From contig OY759982.1 in assembly GCA_963662895.1 (NCBI GenBank), positions 310,001 through 374,000 of the forward strand: a stretch of 64,000 nt of DNA, given 5' to 3'. Below are positions 44,189 through 52,579 of the stretch, piece by piece. Under the pieces are notes generated by a model. The model searched no databases. It was given only the letters and a program-made list of their open reading frames with translations, and was not told the origin of the DNA. A program made the translations under genes and the position numbers. The DNA is from GWE2-42-39 sp963662895. Its GTDB lineage: Bacteria > Bacteroidota > Bacteroidia > Bacteroidales > Prolixibacteraceae. Within the stretch, counting starts at the first letter, position 1. Every line of letters begins with the position of its first letter.

Positions 44189-45906
44189 AAAGACGAAATT
44201 TTATTGAAATGATAGGAGCAGGCGGAGGCTTATTAGCTTCGGCCCCCATGATATTAAGTCCGGGAGATTTATATGCCGGTACTCCAAAGGATAAGAAACG
44301 GAAAGGGCAACTCGGGATAGAGGCCGACCTGGTAATTGCCGGTGCCGGGATGGGCGGCTGTGCCTGTGCTTTGGCAGCCTTGCGAAACGGGCTTTCTGTG
44401 GTCATGACAGAAGAAACGGACTGGATCGGAGGTCAGCTCACGCAACAGGGTGTTCCCTTTGATGAACACCGTTGGATTGAAACACATGGGGCAACCCGGT
44501 CATACCGTAATTTCAGAACAGCTTTACGTCAGTATTATAAACGGAATTATCCGTTAACCCCGGGTGCTGCAGCACGGGAAAACCTGAATCCCGGCGATGG
44601 CGCGGTCTCCCGCTTGTGTGTTGAACCCCGGGCAGGTGTTGCTGTCCTTACTGAAATGCTGGCTCCTTATCTTAGTTCCGGAAAACTAATCTTGTTACTT
44701 AATACAAAGGTGAAAAACGCTGAGGTAGACCGAAATAAGGTACAGGCACTGGAAGTTGCAGATAAGATCAGTGGAAAATCATTATTTCTGAAAGCCCCGT
44801 ATTTTGCCGATGCTACTGAAACCGGGGAATTATTGCCTTTAACCGGGACCGAATATGTGGTGGGTACCGGGTCGAAGAAAGAGACCGGGGAACTTCATGC
44901 TCCGGAAGCCGGCGACCCGGATAACCAGCAGGCTTTTACCCTTTGTTTTGCTATGGATTATGTGCCGGGAGAAAATCATGTGATCGACAAGCCTGAAGAT
45001 TACAACTTCTGGAAATCGTATATTCCGCCACTAACCCCCTCATGGCCGGGACGCTTGCTCGATTTTACTTATTCAACGCCTTCCTCCTTGAAACCCAAAA
45101 CGCTGGGGTTTCATCCTGAAGGAGGAAAGACCGGTGATGTCCTTAATCTGTGGAATTACCGGAAGATCATTAACCGGAACAATTTTAAACCGGGATTTTA
45201 TCAGGGAGATATTACTATCGTTAACTGGCCTCAGAACGATTATATGCCTGGAAAGATTGTGGGGGTGAGCGAAAGAGAATTTGAGAAACAAGTTGCCAAT
45301 GCCCGTCAGTTGAACCTTTCCTTATTATATTGGTTGCAAACCGAAGCAGAGCGTCCCGACGGTGGTGCCGGCTGGCCCGGAATCCGTTTGCGTAGTGATA
45401 TAATGGGAACAGACGATGGAATGGCAAAATACCCGTATATCAGGGAAGGAAACCGTATAAAAGCACTATTTACCATACTGGAAGAGCATGTTGGTGTTGA
45501 GAACCGTACACTTGTAAAAGGAAAGGAAGCCGCAGCAAAAGCCGAATCGTTTTACGACAGTATTGGCGTAGGTTCGTATTACCTTGATCTGCATCCAACC
45601 ACCAAAGGCAATAATTATATTGATTTGCCTTCACTGCCGTTTCAGATTCCGCTTGGTGCTCTTCTTCCGCAACGGATGGAAAACTTACTCCCGGCATGTA
45701 AAAATATTGGTACAACCCATATAACCAATGGTTGTTACCGTCTTCACCCGGTTGAATGGAATATTGGCGAAGTCGTCGGTTTATTGGCTTTTTATGCTTC
45801 GAAAAAGGATGTTTTACCCAGGGAAGTGCGCGAAAAAGGTCAGCTTCTAAGCGAATTTCAGAAATTAATAAGGTCGCAGGGAATTGAAACGCAGTGGCCT
45901 GAGTAA
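44185..45906 (+). CDS. FAD-dependent oxidoreductase with Tat-type signal
   Basis: 573 residues. The start MKRRNFIEMIGAGGGLLAS is twin-arginine-like, suggesting export of the folded flavoprotein. Then ADLVIAGAGMGGCACALAAL is the dinucleotide-binding site and TDWIGGQLTQQGVP is typical of the FAD_oxidored (PF12831) family. The C-terminal segment (ITNGCYRLHPVEWNIGEVVG) also fits. Its reaction is unknown; oxidation or dehydration of a sugar hydroxyl is a guess. It closes the PUL, translationally coupled to the esterase. Confidence 0.85.
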   Translation: MKRRNFIEMIGAGGGLLASAPMILSPGDLYAGTPKDKKRKGQLGIEADLVIAGAGMGGCACALAALRNGLSVVMTEETDWIGGQLTQQGVPFDEHRWIETHGATRSYRNFRTALRQYYKRNYPLTPGAAARENLNPGDGAVSRLCVEPRAGVAVLTEMLAPYLSSGKLILLLNTKVKNAEVDRNKVQALEVADKISGKSLFLKAPYFADATETGELLPLTGTEYVVGTGSKKETGELHAPEAGDPDNQQAFTLCFAMDYVPGENHVIDKPEDYNFWKSYIPPLTPSWPGRLLDFTYSTPSSLKPKTLGFHPEGGKTGDVLNLWNYRKIINRNNFKPGFYQGDITIVNWPQNDYMPGKIVGVSEREFEKQVANARQLNLSLLYWLQTEAERPDGGAGWPGIRLRSDIMGTDDGMAKYPYIREGNRIKALFTILEEHVGVENRTLVKGKEAAAKAESFYDSIGVGSYYLDLHPTTKGNNYIDLPSLPFQIPLGALLPQRMENLLPACKNIGTTHITNGCYRLHPVEWNIGEVVGLLAFYASKKDVLPREVREKGQLLSEFQKLIRSQGIETQWPE

Positions 45907-46031
45907 TGAGAGACGATAGCAGGGTCACTCACAAAGTTTAATAGTTTATTTTTTGAAAATTACTAAAGGCGTTGTTTGATTGTGTTTTAAGACGATGTCC
46001 TGTTGTTCAAAAATTTTGTGAGTGTCTCCCA

Positions 46032-46110
46032 CACGTTGAGGACACCGATTCCCTCGTGTTAGGGACATCGTTTCCCTCGTGTTGAGGACACTGGTTCCCT
46101 CACGTTAGTG
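46032..46110. repeat. 23-bp tandem repeat, three units plus a part
   Basis: Units at 46032-46054, 46055-46077 and 46078-46100, pattern CGTGTTGAGGACACCGATTCCCT with variants, followed by a partial fourth (46101-46110). It has the same 23-bp period as the array at 11318 but a different sequence. Confidence 0.8.
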
Positions 46111-46220
46111 CAATGGATGCACATAAATAATTTTTGTGAAAAATATAAAACGATTTATTTTTTTCGATAAGCAACCTATTATTCACTGCCGTTACTTTCT
46201 TCGTTTCCCCTCCTTTTTTT

Positions 46221-46639
46221 AAGGAGGGGTGTTCCCCGAGTCTTCGGGGATGGGGTGGTTGTTAATTTTTTTGTATCTGTTTTGTTTTGAGGTTTTTTCT
46301 CACCTTCCCTTGCTACGTCCTACTCTCTATACACAAGTATTTTGAAAGAAGGAGGGACTCTCACCATAGGCCTGAAAGCGGCGGCAGGATCGGTTTTTGA
46401 AATATTGTTTTTTGCAAATGGGAGCCATGGGTTGTAATTGCTGGGATAAGACCCCCTCCCTCCGGCAAGCCGGAGTACTCCCCCTTGACAAGGGGAGAAT
46501 TTGGGCCGGTGCAGGAGCAAAGGGCAAGGAGCAAAAAGAAAAGGACGGAGAACCGAGACTCTGGATTTGGGCCGGACACGGCATGTTGAGAAGCCCGAAG
46601 GGCTATCCTGTTTATAACGCCGGGTGAACACCCCTCCTT
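46221..46639. repeat. Inverted-repeat-flanked non-coding unit
   Basis: AAGGAGGGGTGTT at 46221-46233 recurs in inverse at 46627-46639. The unit contains further small palindromes such as CCCCGAGTCTTCGGGG. It resembles a MITE-like or REP-like relic, with no transposase frame. Confidence 0.4.
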
Positions 46640-46809
46640 AGGAAAAATGAAGGAAGCAAAGGATGTAGCGGCAGGGGAGAATAAGTTACTATGGTTCCTG
46701 CCTTTAAAAAATGAATACATCCGAATAAAAATGTAAACTTTTCAAATTCTCACCATGCCAAAAGTTTTCCTCTCCTTGTACAATAAAATGGCGACTGCGG
46801 AAAGATGGA

Positions 46810-46944
46810 CAGATTCCTCCTCGTACCTCGTCGGAATGACAGGCGCACTGTATAAAAAAGGGGAAAAGCGGGCGGCGTAGCCGCCCGCTTTTCCCTCACC
46901 TCATTGACTACCCGCGTGTCATTCCGACCGCAGGGAGGAATCTG
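46810..46944. repeat. Palindromic repeat element with long hairpin
   Basis: The ends CAGATTCCTCC and GGAGGAATCTG are inverted repeats, with inner arms CGGAATGACA/TGTCATTCCG. The centre is a perfect hairpin, GGGAAAAGCGGGCGGC/GCCGCCCGCTTTTCCC (46861-46895) with a GTA loop. This layout is common for dispersed palindromic elements of Bacteroidetes. Confidence 0.65.
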
Positions 46945-47051
46945 TTGGTATACGCTGTTACCTGTTTAATGAGCTATTCTTTATACACATCTTTTTGAAA
47001 AGAAAATGAAGAATAACTGTTCATTACATGAGTTGTGAGTAATTAATGGTA

Positions 47052-48431
47052 TTACTTTCTCCAGAGCGTCTCCATTTCTTCCAGCGTTTTGCCTTTGGTT
47101 TCAGGAACCATTCTCCAAACGAAAATAGCAGAGAGTACACTCATCGTTCCGTAAAAACAATAAGTCATTCCACTGCTGAATTCCATCATAGCCGGATAAG
47201 TCGACGAAATAAAGTAGTTGGCAGCCCACTGAGCGGCAACTGCTATAGCAACAGCTTTTCCCCTGATCTTGTTCGGAAATATTTCGGAGATCAGTACCCA
47301 ACAGATCGGTCCCCACGACATCATGAATGATGCGGTGTAAATGATGATGAACACCAATGTGCTGATCCCGATTATTTTCATAAAGGCAAGTGTTCCGATG
47401 GCAAACATGCCGATGGCCATCCCGATTGATCCGGTTATCAGTAACGGTTTGCGGCCCCATTTGTCAACGGTAACAATGGCTACCACTGTGAAAATCACAT
47501 TCACCAGTCCCATCACTACGGTTTGTAGCATCGAAGCATCTTTTTCAGCCCCCATGCTTTCGAAAATACGGGGTGCGTAATACAGGGCGACATTAATACC
47601 TACAAACTGTTGGAATACGGAAAGTAAGATGCCGATGATAATTACAATTGCTCCATACGAAAACAGTTTTGCTGATGATTTCTCAACGGTCTGTTTTATT
47701 TCCTGAAGGATTTGTTTAGCTTGTTCTGTCCCGTTTATCCGGCTTAAAATACCCAGCGCTTTCCCATCCTGATGGTTTATTGCCAGGTAGCGGGGCGTTT
47801 CAGGAACGAAAAAGAGTAATATTCCGAATAAGCCTGCCGGTATGGCTTCCGAAGTAAACATCCGGCGCCAGCCAATGGAGTTGATCCACTCCAGTGTTTG
47901 TCCGCTGGCAATGCCCCAGTTTACAAAATAAACTACCAGCATTCCGAAGATGATGGCAAACTGGTTGATCGAAACCAGGCGCCCCCGAATATGAGCAGGC
48001 GCTATTTCTCCAATGTACATCGGGCAGATAGCTGAGGCTAGTCCCACGCCGATTCCTCCGACAATGCGGTAGAAATTGAACATGTACAGCAACCCTATCG
48101 TTGGCTCGTCTTTGGTAAAAAAGAGAAATTCTGGATAGCCGGATCCCAGTGCAGATAAAAAGAAAAGCACGGCGGCCAGCATCAACGATTTTTTTCGCCC
48201 CAGCCTTGATGCAAGCAATCCGGATATACTTCCCCCAATGATGCAACCGATCAGGGCGCTGGAAATGGTCGCCCCGTGTGCCCATGAACTCAACCCAAGT
48301 CCAAAAATCAGATAGGACTGTATCGATTTTTCTGCTCCCGAAATAACCGCCGTGTCGTAGCCGAACAAAAGTCCGCCCAGCGTGGCCACCAGCGTTATTC
48401 CAAATATATACAATGTGTTTTTCCGTATCAT
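47052..48431 (-). CDS. MFS D-xylose:proton symporter (XylE-like)
   Basis: 459 residues, twelve membrane helices, sugar-porter signatures GGLLFGYDTAVISGA, LGRKKSLM, PETPRYLA, WGRKPLLI and PETKGKTLEEME. It follows xylA by 3 bp on the minus strand, so it is the transporter of the xylose operon. It differs from the PUL porter by the XylE-like longer loop after helix 3 (FFTKDEPTIGLLYMFNFYRIVGG). Confidence 0.92.
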   Translation of the reverse strand: MIRKNTLYIFGITLVATLGGLLFGYDTAVISGAEKSIQSYLIFGLGLSSWAHGATISSALIGCIIGGSISGLLASRLGRKKSLMLAAVLFFLSALGSGYPEFLFFTKDEPTIGLLYMFNFYRIVGGIGVGLASAICPMYIGEIAPAHIRGRLVSINQFAIIFGMLVVYFVNWGIASGQTLEWINSIGWRRMFTSEAIPAGLFGILLFFVPETPRYLAINHQDGKALGILSRINGTEQAKQILQEIKQTVEKSSAKLFSYGAIVIIIGILLSVFQQFVGINVALYYAPRIFESMGAEKDASMLQTVVMGLVNVIFTVVAIVTVDKWGRKPLLITGSIGMAIGMFAIGTLAFMKIIGISTLVFIIIYTASFMMSWGPICWVLISEIFPNKIRGKAVAIAVAAQWAANYFISSTYPAMMEFSSGMTYCFYGTMSVLSAIFVWRMVPETKGKTLEEMETLWRK

Positions 48432-48434
48432 AGT

Positions 48435-49766
48435 TTAGGTGTAGCTGTTAATCAGTTGTTCCAGCATTTCCTGTTTGCCACTGATTTGTTTCGGTTCACC
48501 TGCTTGTTTGGCAACAGCATACAAGTCTTCCATGCTTAGTTTACCGGCGTCGAATTCGGCACCTTTACCCGAATCGAACGAAGCATAGCGTTCTTTTCGC
48601 AGTTTCAGGTACTCGGATTCCTTCAGAATGCGGTCGGCAATGATCAGTGCACGGGCAAAGGTGTCCATTCCAGAAACGTGTGCGATGAAAATATCATCCA
48701 GATCAGTTGAGCTACGGCGTGTTTTTGCATCGAAGTTAATACCTCCGTTGGTAAAACCGCCGGCCTGGATGATTTCCAGCATGGCTTCGGTAACTTCATA
48801 AACATTGGTCGGGAATTCGTCGGTATCCCATCCGTTTTGGTAATCCCCTTTGTTGGCATCAATGGAACCCAGCATACCGGCGTCGGCAGCCATTCTTAAT
48901 TCATGAGCAAAGGAATGTCCTGCAAGGGTCGCATGGTTCACTTCAATATTTATTTTGAAATCGTTTGACAAACCATTCTGAGCCAGGAATCCGAGTACGG
49001 TTTGAGTATCGTAATCGTACTGGTGTTTGGTCGGTTCCATGGGTTTGGGTTCAATCAGGAATGTGCCTTTAAAGCCTTGTTTACGCCCATAGTCTTTAGC
49101 CATTGAAAGGAATTTTCCAAGATGTTCCAGTTCCTTTTTCGTATTGGTATTATGCAGGCTCATGTAACCTTCGCGTCCGCCCCAGAAGACATAACCGGTA
49201 CCACCCAAAGCGATTGTTGCATCAATGGCATTTTTTACCTGTACGGCAGCATTGGCAACCACATTAAAGTCCGGGTTTGTTGAGGCGCCGTTCATGTAAC
49301 GCTGGTCCCCGAATACGTTGGCTGTTCCCCAAAGTAGTTTCACGCCCGCAGCTTCCTGTTTGGCTTTGGCAATGTCAACCATTTTTTCAAGTCTTTTTTC
49401 TATCTCGAAAACCGACCCGTCTCCGCCTGCAACATCCACATCGTGAAAACAATAGAATGGTGCCCCTATTTTTGTGATAAACTCAAAAGCTGCATCCATA
49501 CGTTCTTTGGCTGCATCCAGCGGATCGGAAGCGCCGTCCCACGGGAATTTTTTAGTGCCGGCGGGCCCAAACGGGTCGCCACCGTTACCACAGAAGGTGT
49601 GCCAGTAGGCTATTGCAAAACGCAGGTATTCTTTCATGGTCTTCCCACCAATCATCCTGTTCTCGTCATACCACTTAAAAGCAAGCGGTTTTTTCGAATC
49701 CGGGCCTTCGTATCTGATTTTGTCAATGCCCGGGAAATACTCTTTATTACCAATTAAAATTGTCAT
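48435..49766 (-). CDS. xylA: Xylose isomerase
   Basis: Converts D-xylose to D-xylulose in the cytoplasm with two divalent metals. 443 residues, the class II length. Motifs are CFHDVDVAG with the catalytic His, VFWGGREGYMSL, the metal-binding FLIEPKPMEPTKHQYDYD, EVNHATLAGHSF and FDAKTRR. It lies between the kinase and transporter genes of the operon. Confidence 0.97.
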   Translation of the reverse strand: MTILIGNKEYFPGIDKIRYEGPDSKKPLAFKWYDENRMIGGKTMKEYLRFAIAYWHTFCGNGGDPFGPAGTKKFPWDGASDPLDAAKERMDAAFEFITKIGAPFYCFHDVDVAGGDGSVFEIEKRLEKMVDIAKAKQEAAGVKLLWGTANVFGDQRYMNGASTNPDFNVVANAAVQVKNAIDATIALGGTGYVFWGGREGYMSLHNTNTKKELEHLGKFLSMAKDYGRKQGFKGTFLIEPKPMEPTKHQYDYDTQTVLGFLAQNGLSNDFKINIEVNHATLAGHSFAHELRMAADAGMLGSIDANKGDYQNGWDTDEFPTNVYEVTEAMLEIIQAGGFTNGGINFDAKTRRSSTDLDDIFIAHVSGMDTFARALIIADRILKESEYLKLRKERYASFDSGKGAEFDAGKLSMEDLYAVAKQAGEPKQISGKQEMLEQLINSYT

Positions 49767-49808
49767 AGTGTTTTGTATTTGTCCTTCAGTAGAAGGAAAT
49801 GTTATTTT

Positions 49809-51293
49809 TTAGAGAGCTTTATCCAGTTCCATTTTCCAGTTCTGATAAGCTGCTTCGTATTCCGCTTTCTTGCTGGTATCAGGAACAATCGTTTCCAGCT
49901 TTTTCAAACTGGCAAATGCTTCTTTTGCGGAAGAATAGTAGCCCGAACCGATACCTGCCCCGCGGGCAGCGCCAATTGATCCGTCGGTGTTGTATAATTC
50001 AATAGTGGCTCCGGTTAGCCCGCCCAGTGTTTCCCTGAAAACAGGACTGAGGAACATGTTTGCTTTCCCGGCACGGATTACCCGGGCATCAATACCGATG
50101 TTCTGCATGATGTCCATACCGTATTTGAACGAGAATACGATCCCTTCCTGTGCGGCACGGAACAAGTGGGCGTCACTATGGATGTTGAAATTAATTCCTG
50201 AAAAGCGCGAGCCCATGTTTTTATTCTGAAGGATACGTTCAGCTCCGTTCCCGAAAGGCAGAATAGTCAGCCCACCCGAACCAATGGCAACCTTAGCAGC
50301 TTTGTTGTTCATTTCATCGTACGAATACGATGAACTTCCGGCGTATTTGTGCAGCCATGAGTTCAGTATGCCTGTCCCGTTGATGCATAGCAGTACTCCC
50401 AGCCGGTTTGCTTCTGCTGAATGGTTCACATGGGCAAAGGTATTGACCCTGGAAAGCGGATCGTGTTTTACTTCGCTGCTTACCCCGTATACCACGCCTG
50501 ACGTTCCTGCCGTAGTCGCAATTTCTCCCGGGTTCAGCACACTCAGCGAAAGGGCATTGTTGGGCTGGTCACCTGCCCGGTAACTGATTTTAATGCCCGG
50601 AACCAGTCCCAGTTCTTTGGCTGCCTGTTTCGTCAGTTCTCCCTGCACCGAGAAAGTCGGAACTATTTCAGGAATAAAACTTTTGTCAAAACCGTAGTGG
50701 TCGAGCAGGAGAGTGGCAATGTCGTTTTTCTGAAAATCCCATAAAATTCCTTCTGAAAGCCCGCTTGCCGTTGTTTTTATCTCTCCGGTCAGTTTCATGG
50801 CAATGTAATCGCCCGGTAACATTATTTTGTCTATCTTGCTATACAGTTCAGGCTCGTTGTCTTTTACCCACTTCAGTTTCGACGCAGTAAAGTTGCCTGG
50901 AGAATTGAGAAGGGCTGAAAGACATTTCTCAGGGCCTATCTCCCGGAAAGCCTTATCGCCGATTGTCGTTGCACGGCTGTCGCACCAAATAACAGACGGA
51001 CGTAATACCTGCTGATTTTTGTCAACGGTCACCAGCCCGTGCATCTGGTACGAAATGCCGATTGAATCGATCTCCGAAGCCGGAATTTTTGATGTCAGCA
51101 TTACATCGGCCACTGCCAGTTTCAGGTTTTCCCACCACAGTTTGGGATGCTGTTCTGCCCATCCGGGATGCATAGCAGTTATTTCCATTTCATTCTTCGG
51201 ATAAAAGGCCGAGGCGGTACAATCTCCTGTTTCCCCATGAATGAGGGAAACTTTTACTGAAGAACTTCCAATGTCGAATCCTAATAAGTGCAT
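49809..51293 (-). CDS. xylB: Xylulokinase
   Basis: Phosphorylates D-xylulose to xylulose 5-phosphate for the pentose phosphate pathway. 494 residues of the FGGY family: LLGFDIGSSSVKVSLI is the phosphate-1 motif, ISYQMHGLVTVD the sugar-binding region with the catalytic-site DSRAT after it, and TTAGTSGVVYGV the ATP-site Gly-rich loop. It is the first gene of the xyl operon, with a -7 box just upstream. Confidence 0.95.
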   Translation of the reverse strand: MHLLGFDIGSSSVKVSLIHGETGDCTASAFYPKNEMEITAMHPGWAEQHPKLWWENLKLAVADVMLTSKIPASEIDSIGISYQMHGLVTVDKNQQVLRPSVIWCDSRATTIGDKAFREIGPEKCLSALLNSPGNFTASKLKWVKDNEPELYSKIDKIMLPGDYIAMKLTGEIKTTASGLSEGILWDFQKNDIATLLLDHYGFDKSFIPEIVPTFSVQGELTKQAAKELGLVPGIKISYRAGDQPNNALSLSVLNPGEIATTAGTSGVVYGVSSEVKHDPLSRVNTFAHVNHSAEANRLGVLLCINGTGILNSWLHKYAGSSSYSYDEMNNKAAKVAIGSGGLTILPFGNGAERILQNKNMGSRFSGINFNIHSDAHLFRAAQEGIVFSFKYGMDIMQNIGIDARVIRAGKANMFLSPVFRETLGGLTGATIELYNTDGSIGAARGAGIGSGYYSSAKEAFASLKKLETIVPDTSKKAEYEAAYQNWKMELDKAL

Positions 51294-51304
51294 GTCCTTT
51301 ATTT

Positions 51305-51330
51305 GTTTATGTGCATATTTATTAATAAAC
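51305..51330. promoter_or_regulatory. Dyad in the xyl 5' region
   Basis: GTTTAT (51305-51310) and ATAAAC (51325-51330) form a 6-bp inverted repeat just downstream of the predicted xylB transcription start. It is a plausible site for the adjacent GntR regulator. Confidence 0.35.
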
Positions 51331-51352
51331 CGTTCTGTTCTGGTATGCCGTA

Positions 51353-51360
51353 CAAAAATA
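51353..51360 (-). promoter_or_regulatory. -7 box of the xyl operon promoter
   Basis: TATTTTTG on the minus strand matches TAnnTTTG, about 60 bp upstream of xylB. A clear -33 TTTG is not visible. Confidence 0.45.
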
Positions 51361-51409
51361 AATTAGTTTTTAGGAGTTTCATGTTGATGTTTGATGTTTT
51401 TGAACAGCT

Positions 51410-52405
51410 TTATAGCGAGTTCCTGATTTTGAGTTTAGTAGGGACACAAAAGTTCATTTTTTCACCTGTGCCCACAAATTCTGCTGCTTTTTGGCCCATG
51501 AGTTCAAAGTCGGTCGATAAAACGGTAATCCCGTTTTTTACATACTTTTTCATAGGGGTCTCATTATATGAAATAATGCCCACATCTTTGCCCGGCTTAA
51601 GACCTTTTGATTCACATTGGTCCAATATTTTGGCTAAAGTCCTGTCGCTTACCAGTAAATAGAGTTCCCCTTTTTGGATATCCAGTTTTTTAAATTCCTT
51701 CAATACTGAATGATGGATTGAATAATCAGTGGCAAATTTTTGGAAATACTCAATTGAAACCGGTGGGTGATAAGTAAATTCAGGATAGAGATAAATGAAC
51801 TTTTCATATTTGCGGATTAAACCGATATTTTCTTTTAGACAATCGTAAACCGGTTGCCCAAAATTCTGAAATACAGTAGACTGTTCTTTCGTACTGTTTA
51901 CTTTCCAGTCGATGATCAGAAGTTTTTGGGACGGGATCAGCGATGTGATTTCTTCGACCTTCGGGTGGTCAAAGTTCATCACGATATATTTGGTGTATTT
52001 ACCGATGCTTTCTTTGATAATTTTTTCAAAAACATCAATGTTGTAATGATGAAAGTGTAGGTCGACAGCAACATTATCAGGGAGATTGTCCAGGAATGAG
52101 CCATACAGAACTTCCTTGTATGCCTTAAATGTATCGAGAAACAGGAAGACTTTGGTGGTTGCTTTCGATATAAAATACCCGCGGTTGGGAACAGATTCGA
52201 CGATCCCCCGCTTTTTTAATTCAGCGTACGCTTTAAAAACGGTATCGCGCGAAAGTGAGTTTTTCCGGCAGACCTTGTTTACAGATGGCAAAATATCGCC
52301 TGCTTTTAGAACATTTTGACTGATTGCATCGTTTACACAATCGATTAGTTGTTGAAATTTTAAAATGGTAGAGGCAGGGTTGATGGTAAATTTGAATTCG
52401 CTCAT
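51410..52405 (-). CDS. GntR family regulator with sugar-binding-like C-terminal domain (putative XylR)
   Basis: 331 residues. The N-terminal GntR winged helix (GDILPSVNKVCRKNSLSRDT and YAELKKRGIVESVPNRGYF, about residues 35-85) is followed by a LacI/periplasmic-binding-like effector domain (about 100-331). It lies 116 bp upstream of xylB in the same direction, so it is the likely regulator of the xyl genes. In Bacteroides, xylose operons are controlled by this type of repressor. Confidence 0.88.
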   Translation of the reverse strand: MSEFKFTINPASTILKFQQLIDCVNDAISQNVLKAGDILPSVNKVCRKNSLSRDTVFKAYAELKKRGIVESVPNRGYFISKATTKVFLFLDTFKAYKEVLYGSFLDNLPDNVAVDLHFHHYNIDVFEKIIKESIGKYTKYIVMNFDHPKVEEITSLIPSQKLLIIDWKVNSTKEQSTVFQNFGQPVYDCLKENIGLIRKYEKFIYLYPEFTYHPPVSIEYFQKFATDYSIHHSVLKEFKKLDIQKGELYLLVSDRTLAKILDQCESKGLKPGKDVGIISYNETPMKKYVKNGITVLSTDFELMGQKAAEFVGTGEKMNFCVPTKLKIRNSL

Positions 52406-52440
52406 TCTTTCAATTTTTATTCATGGTCTGTTCTGTTGTG

Positions 52441-52448
52441 CAAACATA
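52441..52448 (-). promoter_or_regulatory. -7 box of the GntR regulator gene
   Basis: TATGTTTG on the minus strand (CAAACATA on plus), 35 bp upstream of the regulator's start. Confidence 0.45.
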
Positions 52449-52536
52449 CAATTTTTTTCTTTTGAAGGTGAATAGGATTTATGGCAATATAAAAGCTATT
52501 TTCCCGGGCAATGGACAGTTTTTATGATTTCTTCCT

Positions 52537-52544
52537 TATTTTTG
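52537..52544 (+). promoter_or_regulatory. -7 box of the dihydroorotase gene
   Basis: TATTTTTG matches TAnnTTTG and lies 35 bp before the start codon at 52580. Confidence 0.45.
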
Positions 52545-52579
52545 ATTGTTGAAGACAATTAGTTTTTTAATTCAGAATT

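Larger units (their letters stand above)
45907..47051. other. Repeat-rich intergenic island
   Basis: No gene is supported across this stretch. It holds a 23-bp tandem array (46032-46110), a 13-bp inverted repeat flanking about 420 bp (46221-46639), and a palindromic element with a 16-bp-stem hairpin (46810-46944). A 25-bp sequence (45940-45964) shared with 63379-63403 also lies here. Open frames inside are overlapping and low in family likeness. Confidence 0.6.

Noticed and set aside
46032..46110. Possible CRISPR array
   Set aside because: Units are directly adjacent, degenerate and without unique spacers, and no cas gene is in the window; it is a tandem repeat.
46320..46720. Several minus-strand open frames in the repeat island
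   Set aside because: Low-complexity proline/serine-rich translations over palindromic DNA; overlapping frames on the same strand show none is selected.
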